Source: Desulforhopalus vacuolatus | Lineage (GTDB): Bacteria > Desulfobacterota > Desulfobulbia > Desulfobulbales > Desulfocapsaceae | Assembly: GCF_016918505.1 (NCBI RefSeq) | Contig: NZ_JAFFPZ010000010.1 | Coordinates: forward strand, 53,446 to 117,445 | Direction: 5' to 3' | DNA: 64,000 nucleotides | Shown here: piece by piece, positions 1 through 8,758 of the stretch | How the letters are laid out: every line of letters starts with the position of its first letter | Numbering within the stretch: position 1 is the first letter of the stretch | Program-made: the position numbers and the translations under genes | Notes under the pieces: generated by a model | Database searches by the model: none | Told to the model about the DNA's origin: nothing | What the model saw: the letters and a program-made list of their open reading frames with translations, nothing else

Positions 1-313
1 CTTGAAGAATATTGATGTGTTCAATCTCCATGACACTGCTGACGCCAATACCAATAAAGGCATCAGATTCCATCAATATACTTCTGAGAAGGAGTAATTT
101 TTTGGGAGACAACTTTTTTGAGTCAATCCAGAGGGAAGTTTCTCCTCTGCGGGGAAGAATAACAGCTGCCGCAACTACCGGGCCGGCGAGGGGGCCTCGC
201 CCGGCTTCATCGGTTCCGGCAACAGTTTGCCAGCTGGAAGCGTAAAGATGCTTCTCAATGGCAAAATTATCTCCGGAGGACGGAGAAAAGGAGTTCGGTA
301 ATCGCAGGTCCAT
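1..313 (-). CDS. rnhB: Ribonuclease HII, N-terminal part (runs off left edge)
   Basis: Removes RNA from RNA/DNA hybrids, including single ribonucleotides misincorporated into DNA. The frame opens at an ATG at 313 and stays open to base 1, giving 104 residues. It carries the family's first catalytic block, GTDEAGRGPLAGPVVAAAV, with the metal-binding Asp-Glu pair at about residues 35-36, followed by the SKKLSPKK substrate-binding segment typical of RNase HII. The C-terminal half with the remaining acidic residues lies outside the window. It is the last visible gene of the operon and follows rplS, a common arrangement. A perfect hairpin separates the two genes, so its expression may be partly uncoupled. 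No strong Shine-Dalgarno sequence is visible, so the start is probable rather than certain. Confidence 0.93.
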   Translation of the reverse strand, partial: MDLRLPNSFSPSSGDNFAIEKHLYASSWQTVAGTDEAGRGPLAGPVVAAAVILPRRGETSLWIDSKKLSPKKLLLLRSILMESDAFIGIGVSSVMEIEHINILQ

Positions 314-345
314 GGATTGGACAGGAAAGAGGGGACACAACAACG

Positions 346-372
346 CCGTCGCGGAAAAGATTTCCGCGACGG
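346..372. other. Perfect 12-bp hairpin between rplS and rnhB
   Basis: CCGTCGCGGAAA (346-357), a 3-nt loop, then TTTCCGCGACGG (361-372). It is a stable hairpin in the 87-bp gap between rplS and rnhB. No T-run follows on either strand, so it looks like an RNA processing or mRNA-stabilising structure rather than a classical terminator. That role is inference. Confidence 0.6.
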
Positions 373-400
373 TGAGGTAAAATGGAAGTTCCGCCTGGAC

Positions 401-754
401 TTATCGGTTGAGACCGCGCTCGCGAATACGGGCAGCTTTACCGGTACGGGTACGCAGGTAGTAGAGACGTGAACGGCGTACACGTCCTCTCGTAACCCGC
501 TCAATTTTCTCAATACGGGGATTGTGCAGGGCAAAGGTTTTTTCCACGCCGACACCGTGGGAGATTTTACGCACGGTATAGCTCGCATTCATGGTTCCAC
601 GCTTGCGCTTGATAACTACGCCCTGGAAAATTTGAATACGCTCTTTGCTGCCTTCGAAAATGCGAATGTGAACTTTTACATTGTCTCCCGGGCGAAAATC
701 GGGAATATCAGTCCGCATTTGTTCTTTGTTAATTCTGTCAATAATAGTGCTCAT
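401..754 (-). CDS. rplS: 50S ribosomal protein L19
   Basis: Structural protein at the interface of the 50S and 30S subunits. The 117 residues match the usual bacterial L19 length (about 115-120). Recognisable blocks are [21 protein letters not shown] near residues 19-39, the basic [10 protein letters not shown] stretch and the C-terminal [20 protein letters not shown]. It sits 49 bp after the SPOUT methyltransferase gene in the ffh-rpsP-rimM-trmD operon, matching the conserved rpsP-rimM-trmD-rplS order of bacteria. Confidence 0.98.
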   Translation of the reverse strand: MSTIIDRINKEQMRTDIPDFRPGDNVKVHIRIFEGSKERIQIFQGVVIKRKRGTMNASYTVRKISHGVGVEKTFALHNPRIEKIERVTRGRVRRSRLYYLRTRTGKAARIRERGLNR

Positions 755-803
755 GGGATTATGTCAAGTTAAAGTCTCAGGAGGTTTCCAGTTACCCCGT
801 AAT

Positions 804-1370
804 TTAAGATCCGAGCAGTCGGTCAACAACGATCGACGCTGCAGATCTCACCGAGAGATGATTGTACTGTGTTCCGCCCTGAATCGGCGGCAGACTGTAA
901 TCAGCTCTTTGCAATATTTCCGGTGCGAGCCCGTGTGCCGTCCCGAAAAGGATAAGCACTGGTTCTTTATCACCGATTCGTTCTCGTAATTCCTGCCATG
1001 GCAGGGTGTTCTCCTGCTCAGTGGCACTGGTAGTAATAATCAGCGGTTTTCTGCCAAATTCTTTTCCCAGCTGATCCACAATTTCGTCAAGGTTCCAGAC
1101 AAGACGTACCCGGGAAAGTGCTTCTTTCCGAGCCGGGTTGTATGTTGCTCCATGACCGTGGAGCCAGTGATCGAGAAGCTCCTTAACCATTGTATGCTGA
1201 TCTGCCCATGGAGTGGAAATGAAGTAGCGGGCCACTCCGTAGGTCGATGCCATTCGGGCAATGTCATGAATATCAAGGTTGGTAACGGCCGAGCCGATAA
1301 TCTCTTGATTCTTGTTCATCACCGGATGGTGGATCAGCGCCAGATAAAGGCTTGTCTCACCTTTACTCAT
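804..1370 (-). CDS. SPOUT-family RNA methyltransferase located between trmD and rplS
   Basis: A 188-residue protein that I recognise as the SAM-dependent SPOUT-type RNA methyltransferase often encoded beside trmD in deltaproteobacteria. The N-terminus [20 protein letters not shown] begins the alpha/beta fold. The C-terminal blocks [15 protein letters not shown] and [17 protein letters not shown] fit the knotted cofactor-binding site, with the NHLSVRSA motif equivalent to the S-adenosylmethionine loop of SPOUT enzymes. Its start overlaps the trmD stop (ATGA), so translation is probably coupled. The modified nucleotide is not known from sequence, and its position beside trmD suggests tRNA or rRNA as substrate. 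Confidence 0.85.
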   Translation of the reverse strand: MSKGETSLYLALIHHPVMNKNQEIIGSAVTNLDIHDIARMASTYGVARYFISTPWADQHTMVKELLDHWLHGHGATYNPARKEALSRVRLVWNLDEIVDQLGKEFGRKPLIITTSATEQENTLPWQELRERIGDKEPVLILFGTAHGLAPEILQRADYSLPPIQGGTQYNHLSVRSAASIVVDRLLGS

Positions 1371-2134
1371 TGTATTTCCCGGTGTTGAATTGACCGAATC
1401 TGTAAGAAAAGACCTGCCTTCTTCAGCAGTTTAGTCTCAGCCGGGCTGAACTTTTCCTCTTCCAGCAACTGAGGCCTTTTCTTCAGTGTATTGCGGACTG
1501 ATTCAAGGAAACGGTAACGCTCTATCTCTTCATGGTTTCCCGAAAGCAGCTCAGGAGGAACCTCAACACCTTCAAACTCCCGCGGACGCGTATATTGTGG
1601 ATGCTTCAGCAGGTTGCGGCTGAAAGTGTCTTTCCCCGAAGAATCTGCACATCCCAGAACATCGGGCAGTAACCGGGTCACCGTATCGACGACAATCATT
1701 GCGCCGAGCTCCCCACCGGTGAGAATAAAATCTCCAATAGAGAGCTCTTCATCAACATAAGAATCAATGAAACGCTGATCAACACCTTCATAGCGACCAC
1801 AAACGAAGATAAGATGTTCTTCTTCAGCAGCAAATTCCTCCGCTGTCCGTTGATCAAATCTGCGTCCCTGCGGACTGAGGAGAATGGTACGCGTCTTCTT
1901 CTCAGGTTCCTGGCAACTTTTCAGTGCTTCGCTCAGAGGTTCCGGCTTCATCACCATCCCCTCTCCTCCACCAAAAGGCCGATCATCGGTCATTTGATGT
2001 TTGTCACAGGCAAAATCGCGGATATTGACAAGATTAACACTGATTTGTTGCCGCTGGAGAGCCCGGCGGAGAATACCTTCCTCCAAAGGAGAACGAAGCA
2101 GTTCCGGAAAAATGGTCAGAATATCAAATCTCAT
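1367..2134 (-). CDS. trmD: tRNA (guanine-N1)-methyltransferase
   Basis: Methylates G37 next to the anticodon in a subset of tRNAs, preventing +1 frameshifting. It is 255 residues, the normal size. Visible motifs are the N-terminal [30 protein letters not shown] near residues 51-67, the SAM-binding trefoil-knot segments [13 protein letters not shown] and [16 protein letters not shown], and the C-terminal [12 protein letters not shown] substrate-binding region. It overlaps rimM by 4 bp upstream and the SPOUT methyltransferase gene by 4 bp downstream, so the three are almost certainly co-translated. Confidence 0.98.
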   Translation of the reverse strand: MRFDILTIFPELLRSPLEEGILRRALQRQQISVNLVNIRDFACDKHQMTDDRPFGGGEGMVMKPEPLSEALKSCQEPEKKTRTILLSPQGRRFDQRTAEEFAAEEEHLIFVCGRYEGVDQRFIDSYVDEELSIGDFILTGGELGAMIVVDTVTRLLPDVLGCADSSGKDTFSRNLLKHPQYTRPREFEGVEVPPELLSGNHEEIERYRFLESVRNTLKKRPQLLEEEKFSPAETKLLKKAGLFLQIRSIQHREIQ

Positions 2135-2703
2135 TCCGAACCTTTTTCCTCTGCATCTCCTTTCGCTTTATTTGCTTCCAGCAGACCCTCTGGCGGATCA
2201 ATAACCAGTTCTTCTCCACTGTTCTGGACGATAACACCTTTTACCATCGGGATGTAACATTCTTCGCCACTCTCTCTTCGCACCACAGCCAGATCATGAG
2301 CTCCGTTATTAAAAAAAGAGTGAACTGTCCCGATGACTTTCCCGGAAACCAGCTTTACCGATTTGCCAACAAGTTGATGCAGGTAATATTCATCTTTACT
2401 GGCAGCGGGCAACAGGTCTTTACGAATAATTATCCCGGAACCGCGGACTTCTTCTGCCTCATTGCGAGTGGCAAATCCCTGAAAGTGCAGGACAGCACAT
2501 TTGCCCTGCACTCTGGCATTTTCAATCACCAGTGGACCGGAAATCACCCCCGCTTTGCTTATCAGGGAGACTTTCGGGTAACGTTTCATGTTCTCTGGTT
2601 GCCCGGAGAAACACTGCATTGAAACTTCGCCCCGGATTCCCTGTGCTTTGCGAATGAAGCCGAGGAGCAACCAGTCATCGCCGGGAAGAGTAAAAATATC
2701 CAC
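2131..2703 (-). CDS. rimM: 16S rRNA processing/maturation factor RimM
   Basis: Assembly factor for the head of the 30S subunit; it binds S19 and aids 16S rRNA maturation. The 190 residues contain the RimM N-terminal beta-barrel ([19 protein letters not shown], residues about 12-30) and the C-terminal PRC-barrel-like domain ([13 protein letters not shown] followed by [17 protein letters not shown]). The acidic, lysine-rich tail after residue 170 looks disordered. It starts 3 bp after the khpA stop and overlaps trmD by ATGA. Confidence 0.96.
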   Translation of the reverse strand: MDIFTLPGDDWLLLGFIRKAQGIRGEVSMQCFSGQPENMKRYPKVSLISKAGVISGPLVIENARVQGKCAVLHFQGFATRNEAEEVRGSGIIIRKDLLPAASKDEYYLHQLVGKSVKLVSGKVIGTVHSFFNNGAHDLAVVRRESGEECYIPMVKGVIVQNSGEELVIDPPEGLLEANKAKGDAEEKGSE

Positions 2704-2706
2704 AGA

Positions 2707-2937
2707 TTATTCCACAATATCAAGACGGGATGTTCTTCCCTGTTTTGCAGCAGCCGCAGCAAGGAGACGGCGCATCGCCCGCGCGGTGCGCCCCTGCTTG
2801 CCTATCACTTTGCCAAGATCCTGATGGGCGACACTCAACTCAAGATGATAATTCTCTTCATCATCTACGAGTCGAACCTTCACTGATTCAGGAGCATCCA
2901 CAAGCGAAGAGGCGACAGCAGCAATAAGGTCTTCCAT
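2707..2937 (-). CDS. khpA: KH-domain RNA-binding protein KhpA
   Basis: Small (76-residue) single KH-domain protein that binds RNA. In other bacteria KhpA pairs with KhpB (Jag) and affects sRNA function and cell elongation. The GxxG loop is seen as VIGKQGRTARAMRRLL near residues 44-59. It lies between rpsP (4 bp gap) and rimM (3 bp gap), the standard position for this gene in many phyla. Confidence 0.95.
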   Translation of the reverse strand: MEDLIAAVASSLVDAPESVKVRLVDDEENYHLELSVAHQDLGKVIGKQGRTARAMRRLLAAAAAKQGRTSRLDIVE

Positions 2938-2941
2938 TGCG

Positions 2942-3184
2942 TTACGCAGTCTGAGCCTTTTTCAGGATGCTTTTCACCGTAGTGGTGGGCAATGCCCCCA
3001 GGGCAATCCAGTTCTTCAATTTTTCTTGATCAATTTTGACTATAATTGGTTCCTGGAGTGGATCGTAGGTCCCAAGAATATCAAGAAATTTTCCATCACG
3101 AGGGCTCTTACCGTTGGCAACAATAATACGGTAGAAGGGTTTTTTCTTTCTGCCTTGTCTGGTGAGACGAATACGTACAGCCAT
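2942..3184 (-). CDS. rpsP: 30S ribosomal protein S16
   Basis: Primary-binding structural protein of the 30S subunit, 80 residues. The family opening MAVRIRLTRQGRKKKPFYRI is complete, followed by DGKFLDILGTYDP at about residues 31-43. It is the first ribosomal gene after ffh, with 91 bp between them. Confidence 0.98.
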   Translation of the reverse strand: MAVRIRLTRQGRKKKPFYRIIVANGKSPRDGKFLDILGTYDPLQEPIIVKIDQEKLKNWIALGALPTTTVKSILKKAQTA

Positions 3185-3275
3185 TCCGTTTTCCTTTGGT
3201 TGTTATTACTGTTGGCACCACGAAGGGTGAGTTTCTTATACTTTGTTTCTTGTAAAAAGAACAGGGTGCTGAGAA

Positions 3276-4631
3276 TTATCTCCGCCTCATACCCTTTGGT
3301 GCTTTTCTTCTTTTGACACCCGTAATTGCACCGGGCTTCCCACGAAATTTTTTCATCATCTTGAGCATCTCCGAGTAACTTTTCAGTACACGGTTTACGT
3401 CATTGACCTGTGTACCGGAGCCAGCCGCGATGCGTTTTCTTCGGCTCGCGTTGAGGATCTGATGATTGGCCCGCTCTTTTTTTGTCATGGAGCAAATGAT
3501 GGCCTCGGTCTTCAGCAGTTCTTTCTCATCCGGTTTGGGAGTATCTTTCAGTTGTTTCAGCTTATTGATACCGGGAACCATGTCAAGAATCTGCTCAAGA
3601 GAACCCATCTTCTTGATTTTCTGAATCTGATCAAGAAAATCTTCCAGCGTAAACTGATTTTTCCGCAGTTTTTGCGCCAGCCGGTCGGCATCTTTACGGT
3701 CAACAACCTTCTCCGCCTTCTCAATAAGAGTAAGGACGTCACCCATGCCGAGAATTCGGGAAGCAACACGTTCCGGGTGAAAAACCTCAAGGTCCTCAAG
3801 CCCTTCCCCTATACCAACAAACTTAATCGGCTTGCCGGTAATATTTTTGATGGAGAGAGCTGCACCGCCACGGGCATCACCTTCCATCTTGGTCAGGACA
3901 ATCCCGGAAATTTCCAGATCGCTGTTAAACTTGTCTGCAACGGTAACTGCATCCTGGCCGGTCATGGAGTCAGCGACAAAAAGAACTTCAGAAAGCGGAA
4001 TTTCTGCCTGAATCTCCTTGAGCTCAGCCATCAGATTTTCATCAACATGCAGGCGACCGGCCGTGTCGATAAAGATGGTGTCGTAACCTTTAACATCGGC
4101 ATCTTTCAATGCCTGATGACAGATATCAACCGGTTTCATCTCCGTCGTGGAGTCAAATACCGGGACATCAATCTGTTTCCCCAGCACATGCAGCTGCTCA
4201 ATGGCCGCCGGGCGATAGACATCTGCCGGAACAAGATATGGCTTGCGTCCCTGTTCCTTCAACAGACGGGCGATCTTCGCAGCAGTCGTTGTTTTCCCGG
4301 AACCCTGCAGGCCTGCCATCATGATAATGACGGGCTGACGGCCATCCAGTGCAATGGGTGTGTTTACTCCGCCAAGAAGCTCTATCAGCTCGTCATGGAC
4401 AAGCTTGACAACCTGCTGTCCAGGAGAAAGAGACTTGTGAACTTTCTGCCCTTTTGCCTTTTCAGTGATTGTTGTTACAAATTTTTTGGCAACGCTATAG
4501 TTGACATCCGCCTCAAGCAACGCGGTGCGCACCTCGCGCATGGCGTCTGCCATATTCTCTTCAGTCAGAGTGCCATGGCCCCGGAGTTTTTTAAACGCTC
4601 CCTCGAGTTTATCGGATAAAGTTTCAAACAT
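3276..4631 (-). CDS. ffh: Signal recognition particle protein Ffh (SRP54)
   Basis: GTPase that, with SRP RNA, delivers inner-membrane proteins co-translationally to FtsY and SecYEG. The 451 residues show the helical N domain (1-90), the G domain with P-loop GLQGSGKTT (107-115), the DTAGR switch (near 190) and the TKMEGDARGG block, and the methionine-rich M domain ending in the basic tail GAITGVKRRKAPKGMRRR, which contacts SRP RNA. It leads the rpsP-trmD-rplS operon. The SRP RNA gene is not recognisable in the window. Confidence 0.98.
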   Translation of the reverse strand: MFETLSDKLEGAFKKLRGHGTLTEENMADAMREVRTALLEADVNYSVAKKFVTTITEKAKGQKVHKSLSPGQQVVKLVHDELIELLGGVNTPIALDGRQPVIIMMAGLQGSGKTTTAAKIARLLKEQGRKPYLVPADVYRPAAIEQLHVLGKQIDVPVFDSTTEMKPVDICHQALKDADVKGYDTIFIDTAGRLHVDENLMAELKEIQAEIPLSEVLFVADSMTGQDAVTVADKFNSDLEISGIVLTKMEGDARGGAALSIKNITGKPIKFVGIGEGLEDLEVFHPERVASRILGMGDVLTLIEKAEKVVDRKDADRLAQKLRKNQFTLEDFLDQIQKIKKMGSLEQILDMVPGINKLKQLKDTPKPDEKELLKTEAIICSMTKKERANHQILNASRRKRIAAGSGTQVNDVNRVLKSYSEMLKMMKKFRGKPGAITGVKRRKAPKGMRRR

Positions 4632-4793
4632 AATCGCCGTCTAAAGTGTTGGATGGGGTTGAACTTGTGTCTTATTCCGCTCTTTTCCCCAGTTTAATAA
4701 ATTCGATTTTATTTACGAAAATTCAAAAGCATACCAAAATACCTGGTATTCGTGTACTTGTCAAGAATTGAAGGGGAAACAGGCACAATTAAT

Positions 4794-6017
4794 TTATCCC
4801 GGCAACACGCATACCTCATCGGGAAAGTGGCCAAGTGGTTCGAAACCATTTTCCGTGATTATATTGGTGTTTTCAATGCCAACTATCCCTTTTCCCGGGA
4901 TAATAAGCTTGGGTTCAAGGGCCAGCGTCATATTGGCTGCCAGGGGAAGTTTCTGGTTGAGGGCGATAAAGGGAAACTCATCCAGTTCCAGCCCCGTGCC
5001 GTGACCGATAAAGCGGATTCGACGCTCACCCGCCCCCATGAAATAGTCTGCCCAACCCTTTTTCTCTACAGCCTCAACCAGTTGCTGATAGATTTCCCCG
5101 GTTATTGCCCCCGGCAGGCAGAGACCGGACGCCATTGCCTGAATCTCCAGCATGAAGTCGTGTCCTCTCTGCAGATCGTCTGGAAGCTTTCCGATACAGA
5201 ATATTCTCGTCTGGTCTGAAATATAGCCGTTACTGCCAAAGGCGTAATCAACAATTATCGGCACGTTTTTTTCAAGAGGATTAAAACCGGCACCGAGTCC
5301 GGCCGCACTGCTGGAGCCACACCCGCCGTTGGGGGTGGGGGCATAACTTGGAACAGCTGCAGAGGCGCCACCCATCAGATGGCCAAAGGACATCCCGCTG
5401 TTGAAAAGGCGCATATTCATTATGCCCTGGTGCCCGATGGAGCGTGCATACCCCTCCAGTTCTCCCGCTGCCGTAAGCTCTGGTTTACCCACCTGCAGGA
5501 TCTCTTTCGATTTTTCATGAAGGGCATCGGACCCCGCTGCGGATTCACGCATTTTTTCAATTTCAAAAGCCGATTTTACTGCCCGCTGCAATCTGATTTC
5601 TGTCGAGATATCAACAATATCACTTTTATTGAAGATTGCCTCGTATTGACGAAATATTGATACGGGCAGGATATCAAACTCCATGCCGAGTTTGCGCGGA
5701 GAGTCGATTTCATACTCGGCCAGGGTCTGCGGGATTTTTTTACTGCCAGAGAGTGAGATGATAAATTTCAGTGGAGATTCATTAAGGGTACGGGAGAATT
5801 CCTTGAAGATCATCAGCAGCGGTTCACCTTCAACTGGAACATAGAGCCACCCCTGCTGCCCGGTGCCTGAATAGTAAAAGAGGTCGGCACGGTCAATGAT
5901 GAGGGCTCCATCAAGTCCGCGATTAGCGAGGGTTTTCTGGAAAAATTTAATTCTTGTGTACGCTTCGGATTCCGGGAGTTTATCGCTGTGGCAAAGAGGG
6001 GTACTTATGGAAGGCAT
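4794..6017 (-). CDS. M24-family metallopeptidase (Xaa-Pro peptidase type)
   Basis: Probable cytoplasmic Xaa-Pro dipeptidase or aminopeptidase. The 407-residue protein has a creatinase-like N-terminal domain (20-145) and a pita-bread catalytic domain (150-400). All five dinuclear metal ligands are recognisable: Asp257 and Asp268 (IIVDYAFGSNGYISDQTR), His339 (FIGHGTGLELDE), Glu368 (LALEPKLI) and Glu382 (GIENTN). The ATG at 6017 is chosen because GGAG lies 7 bases upstream; the frame stays open further upstream, but that extension runs through the opposite-strand tRNA-Arg gene and cannot be real. Substrate specificity cannot be told from sequence. It is a single gene, separated from ffh by 162 bp. 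Confidence 0.9.
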   Translation of the reverse strand: MPSISTPLCHSDKLPESEAYTRIKFFQKTLANRGLDGALIIDRADLFYYSGTGQQGWLYVPVEGEPLLMIFKEFSRTLNESPLKFIISLSGSKKIPQTLAEYEIDSPRKLGMEFDILPVSIFRQYEAIFNKSDIVDISTEIRLQRAVKSAFEIEKMRESAAGSDALHEKSKEILQVGKPELTAAGELEGYARSIGHQGIMNMRLFNSGMSFGHLMGGASAAVPSYAPTPNGGCGSSSAAGLGAGFNPLEKNVPIIVDYAFGSNGYISDQTRIFCIGKLPDDLQRGHDFMLEIQAMASGLCLPGAITGEIYQQLVEAVEKKGWADYFMGAGERRIRFIGHGTGLELDEFPFIALNQKLPLAANMTLALEPKLIIPGKGIVGIENTNIITENGFEPLGHFPDEVCVLPG

Positions 6018-6136
6018 GGCATATCTCCGATAAGATGAAGGGAAAAATCTGAACCAGGAACAGCCAGTATAATTCACATAAGACTTGCATTCAATCGAGA
6101 TTCCTGTATATTTTGTCCTCTTCATGCAGATCTTAA

Positions 6137-6213
6137 GGGCGAGTAGCTCAGCTGGATAGAGTGTCGGCCTCCGAAGCCGAAGGTCGCGGGTTCGAATCCC
6201 GCCTCGCCCACCA
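6137..6213 (+). tRNA. tRNA-Arg (CCG anticodon), CCA encoded
   Basis: A full cloverleaf can be folded: acceptor GGGCGAG/CTCGCCC, D arm with AGCTCAGCTGGATAGAG, anticodon stem TCGGC/GCCGA closing loop CTCCGAA (anticodon CCG, reading CGG), T arm CGCGGGTTCGAATCCCGC, discriminator A and an encoded CCA. A strong intrinsic terminator follows within 10 bp. Confidence 0.97.
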
Positions 6214-6222
6214 GTCATATCA

Positions 6223-6257
6223 GGCACGTACGAGTTTTTCTCGTACGTGCCTTTTTT
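6223..6257 (+). terminator. Rho-independent terminator of tRNA-Arg
   Basis: GGCACGTACGAG (6223-6234), a TTTTT loop, CTCGTACGTGCC (6240-6251), then six T residues. A perfect 12-bp stem with a T-tract directly after the tRNA. Confidence 0.93.
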
Positions 6258-6672
6258 ATTCCCTGAACTGCAGGGGCACCTCCTGTCTTTTCTCCCCCCC
6301 TATATTTTTGCAACACAATCTCAATCTCCTGCTCTGTCATTGATTCGTGCAATTCTCAAGGGCAATATGGCAGTTGCAACCATTCAAGGAAACGCACAGA
6401 AAATAAAAACTCCTGATATATCTGTTGAGTCTTCTTTTCGGCTGTAAGATGCCTGAAAGCACTGGAAAATTACCTTGACAGTCAAAGTGGATATCTGAAA
6501 AAAAAGGATTATCTTACATCCATTGCGCCAGAAATAGAGTAACTTTTCTATAATTTTTTTTCAGCGCTAACAATTATAATATGATGTTAAAGCATTAGAA
6601 GAATGGTTTTATCTTCAATGGGAAATATTAACTGTTTAGTTCCCCGGCAAGCTTCATTGATGGTGGAATTAT
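6258..6672. other. Intergenic interval without a recognisable gene
   Basis: About 415 bp between the tRNA-Arg terminator and the promoter of the SHOCT-domain gene. Short open frames here lack ribosome-binding sites and protein-like composition. I see no RNA gene, repeat copy or IS end in it. Confidence 0.5.
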
Positions 6673-6700
6673 TTGGTATTCGATGTTTCCATAATATAAT
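6673..6700 (+). promoter_or_regulatory. Sigma-70-like promoter of the SHOCT-domain gene
   Basis: TTGGTA (6673-6678), a 16-bp spacer and a consensus TATAAT (6695-6700), placing the start of transcription near 6707, just ahead of a palindrome and 44 bp before the ATG of the next gene. Confidence 0.6.
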
Positions 6701-6707
6701 GCGTACC

Positions 6708-6724
6708 ACTCGTTCATAACGAGT
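6708..6724. promoter_or_regulatory. Palindrome at the transcription start (possible operator)
   Basis: ACTCGTT-CAT-AACGAGT, a perfect 7-bp inverted repeat immediately downstream of the TATAAT box. Its position at about +1 to +18 suits a repressor site or a small 5' hairpin. No regulator is encoded next to it, so the binding protein is unknown. Confidence 0.45.
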
Positions 6725-6750
6725 ACTCTCTCAATTAAGGAAAACTTTAG

Positions 6751-7569
6751 ATGCAACAACTTACATCTGCAGGACAAAACATTGTTAACGATATAGCACA
6801 GCGCTATAACCTGAGTCAGGAAGCGGTTATTTGCATGCTTTCGGCCGTTAATAACGGTGGAGGAAGTATGGCTCAATTTAATTGTCCGGAACTGGGCGGT
6901 TCTGGACAGTGGATGCAGGGCGGCATGACTATGGTCGGTGATATGTTCAACTACGGTCTGAAAAACACCGTAAACAATCTCTGTGTTGAGCTGTCAAATG
7001 CACTGGCCAATACGCAAATGTTTCCAGTAGTGGCAGCAGGCTCAAAAAATAGCAACCAGTGGTGGCCAGTCGAATTGGGGATTCCCTTTAGCAGTGGTGC
7101 TCAAAATAATATCTGTTATGCTGTATTCCCTAACAGGCTTGCGATACAACTGAACGGACAAGTTACAGTGTATGACACACTCGATAATAATATTAATGGT
7201 GTGAGCCAGCAGCAGGGTGGGAATACGTCTCTCACCTTTAGCAGTCAATACGGAAATATTGCTGTTAACACTTTGCCGATTATCTCCGGGCCGGGTGTCC
7301 CTGCGCAAAAGAAAGCTGATTTTATCCAGCCTGCCCCTGTGTCGAATCAATTCTATCAACCTGATAATGGTAACACGGGAAATGTAAAAAATAATGCAGC
7401 AAATAATGAAGTAAAAAATACTAATAGCGTAAATAACTCCTTCATAGATCAGTCTTCAACGGATGGAATCATCGCGTTAATTGGAAAGCTTGCCAAGTTA
7501 CACGAAGCTGGTGCATTGACTGATGAAGAATTCAATACGAAAAAGACCGAATTGCTTAGTCGTATTTAA
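6751..7569 (+). CDS. Hypothetical protein with C-terminal SHOCT domain
   Basis: A 272-residue protein without signal peptide or membrane segment. The last 33 residues (IIALIGKLAKLHEAGALTDEEFNTKK onward) are a clear SHOCT domain, a short C-terminal module thought to mediate oligomerisation. The N-terminal third opens with a helix-like segment (QNIVNDIAQRYNLSQEAVICMLSAV), then Gly/Met-rich SGQWMQGGMTMVGDMFNYG. The middle is beta-rich, and residues 180-235 are an Asn/Ser/Gln-rich linker that looks disordered. AAGGA lies 9 bases before the ATG. The gene has its own promoter and palindrome and is not in an operon. Function unknown; a cytoplasmic self-assembling protein is a guess. Confidence 0.85.
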   Translation: MQQLTSAGQNIVNDIAQRYNLSQEAVICMLSAVNNGGGSMAQFNCPELGGSGQWMQGGMTMVGDMFNYGLKNTVNNLCVELSNALANTQMFPVVAAGSKNSNQWWPVELGIPFSSGAQNNICYAVFPNRLAIQLNGQVTVYDTLDNNINGVSQQQGGNTSLTFSSQYGNIAVNTLPIISGPGVPAQKKADFIQPAPVSNQFYQPDNGNTGNVKNNAANNEVKNTNSVNNSFIDQSSTDGIIALIGKLAKLHEAGALTDEEFNTKKTELLSRI

Positions 7570-7604
7570 TCAGAGAGAATTCAGGAAAGTGTCTTCCTTT
7601 TTCT

Positions 7605-8456
7605 TTAGTATTCGCTTACCCAAACCCCTACATCAAGCGTTGACTCAGCTGAACCAGCGTAAGAGCCAGATATGGGAGGGACAGAGTCAGCCAATCGCGA
7701 TACTGCGACGGGGATATGATCCGTTCCGACAATATCGCCTGTCGTTGGGTCAAATCCTTTCCAGCCTCCGCCAGGGAGATAAACTTCAGCCCATGCATGG
7801 GTAGATCCCACCTGACTCGACATGAGCGGTGCATGTAAATATCCGCTGACAAAACGCGAGGCGAGCCCCAGACACTTTACTGCCTCCATAAAGAGTAAGG
7901 CAAAATCACGACAAGACCCGGAACCGAGCGACAGTGTTTCCTCAGCAGATTGGACTCCGGGTTCTTCTCTCACCGTGTAACCCATTGTTTTGCAGATGGT
8001 TTCGGTAAGACGTTGTAATAGCGTGTAGGTTTGGACTTGCTCATCAGACTTCCACACTTTAAATATCCAGTTATTTAAAATCTCTCTGGTCTTTTGATCA
8101 GGTAATACCCTGTAAGGTGACAATAAAAACTGGTCTCCCTCGTTATAAGAAAAAGGATAGTTAACAGCATAATCGGCTACTATGAAATCTAATGGGAAAT
8201 CATTATATTGCAGAAGGATAACTTCACTTTCAACCATGAGTTGTTGCGTTGGACTCGTAAAATTAGCAATAGCAACTGAATTCCCTTCAACATCCCGATG
8301 CCAATATATTTTTGCATCGGGAGTAATATTAAGTATAAAAGACTCGATACGGAGGTCATGACCTTCCCGGGGGCGCAAAAGTAAATGATGCGGTCCAAGC
8401 GTTACAGTGTCCGTATAATTGTAATAGGTACGATGGATGATTTTATAACGTTTCAT
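7605..8456 (-). CDS. Transglutaminase-like cysteine protease family protein
   Basis: A 283-residue protein with the bacterial transglutaminase N-terminal domain (RYKIIHRTYYNYTDTVTLGPHH, with LLLRPREGH) followed by a transglutaminase-like core. The catalytic triad is complete: Cys182 in LGSGSCRDFA, His220 in GSTHAWAEVY and Asp236 in GWKGFDPTTG. Family members are cytoplasmic and probably act as proteases or amidases rather than true cross-linking enzymes; the substrate is unknown. No signal peptide. It converges on the SHOCT-domain gene with a 35-bp gap and ends upstream at a 277-bp stretch before an IS remnant. Confidence 0.9.
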   Translation of the reverse strand: MKRYKIIHRTYYNYTDTVTLGPHHLLLRPREGHDLRIESFILNITPDAKIYWHRDVEGNSVAIANFTSPTQQLMVESEVILLQYNDFPLDFIVADYAVNYPFSYNEGDQFLLSPYRVLPDQKTREILNNWIFKVWKSDEQVQTYTLLQRLTETICKTMGYTVREEPGVQSAEETLSLGSGSCRDFALLFMEAVKCLGLASRFVSGYLHAPLMSSQVGSTHAWAEVYLPGGGWKGFDPTTGDIVGTDHIPVAVSRLADSVPPISGSYAGSAESTLDVGVWVSEY

Positions 8457-8727
8457 AATTGCCCTTCGGTGTGATTTTTTTTATTGCTTAATGGGCTTCT
8501 GAATAAATTCCATAAAACTATTTGTTTGTCATTGAACGGTAGTCCTTTTCGCTTTCTAAAAGAAAAATAAGATCGTATTTTCAACCGGATTATTGTCTAT
8601 CTCTGCGTTTCTCTTCTTTGCTTAAAAGGGGCGGACCACGGCAGCGAGTTGTTTTATTATTATAGGATTCATTGAAAATACTCGTTTTTTTTTCTTAAAG
8701 CTCCCTTTTTTCAGGGTGAGAAGAGCA
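8457..8727. other. Intergenic interval upstream of the transglutaminase gene
   Basis: About 270 bp, AT-rich, no supported gene. Joined across the IS (removing the element and one target copy), the sequence around 8710-8733 and 10021 onward forms CAGGG...CCCTG followed by a T-run, so the IS may have landed in a terminator-like hairpin. Confidence 0.35.
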
Positions 8728-8733
8728 ATGTAA
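8728..8733. repeat. Target-site duplication, left copy (ATGTAA)
   Basis: ATGTAA directly outside the left inverted repeat; the identical hexamer at 10015-10020 lies outside the right one. Confidence 0.8.
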
Positions 8734-8750
8734 CTCACCATTCGCGTAAA
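8734..8750. repeat. IS terminal inverted repeat, left
   Basis: CTCACCATTCGCGTAAA, exact reverse complement of 9998-10014. Confidence 0.9.
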
Positions 8751-8758
8751 CTGAAAAA

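Noticed and set aside
3462..4619. Long open frame on the plus strand opposite ffh (385 codons)
   Set aside because: It is antisense to a certain gene, has no ribosome-binding site, and its composition is that of a reversed coding frame.
6018..6227. Upstream extension of the M24 peptidase frame
   Set aside because: It would run through the tRNA-Arg gene on the opposite strand; a good ribosome-binding site supports 6017.
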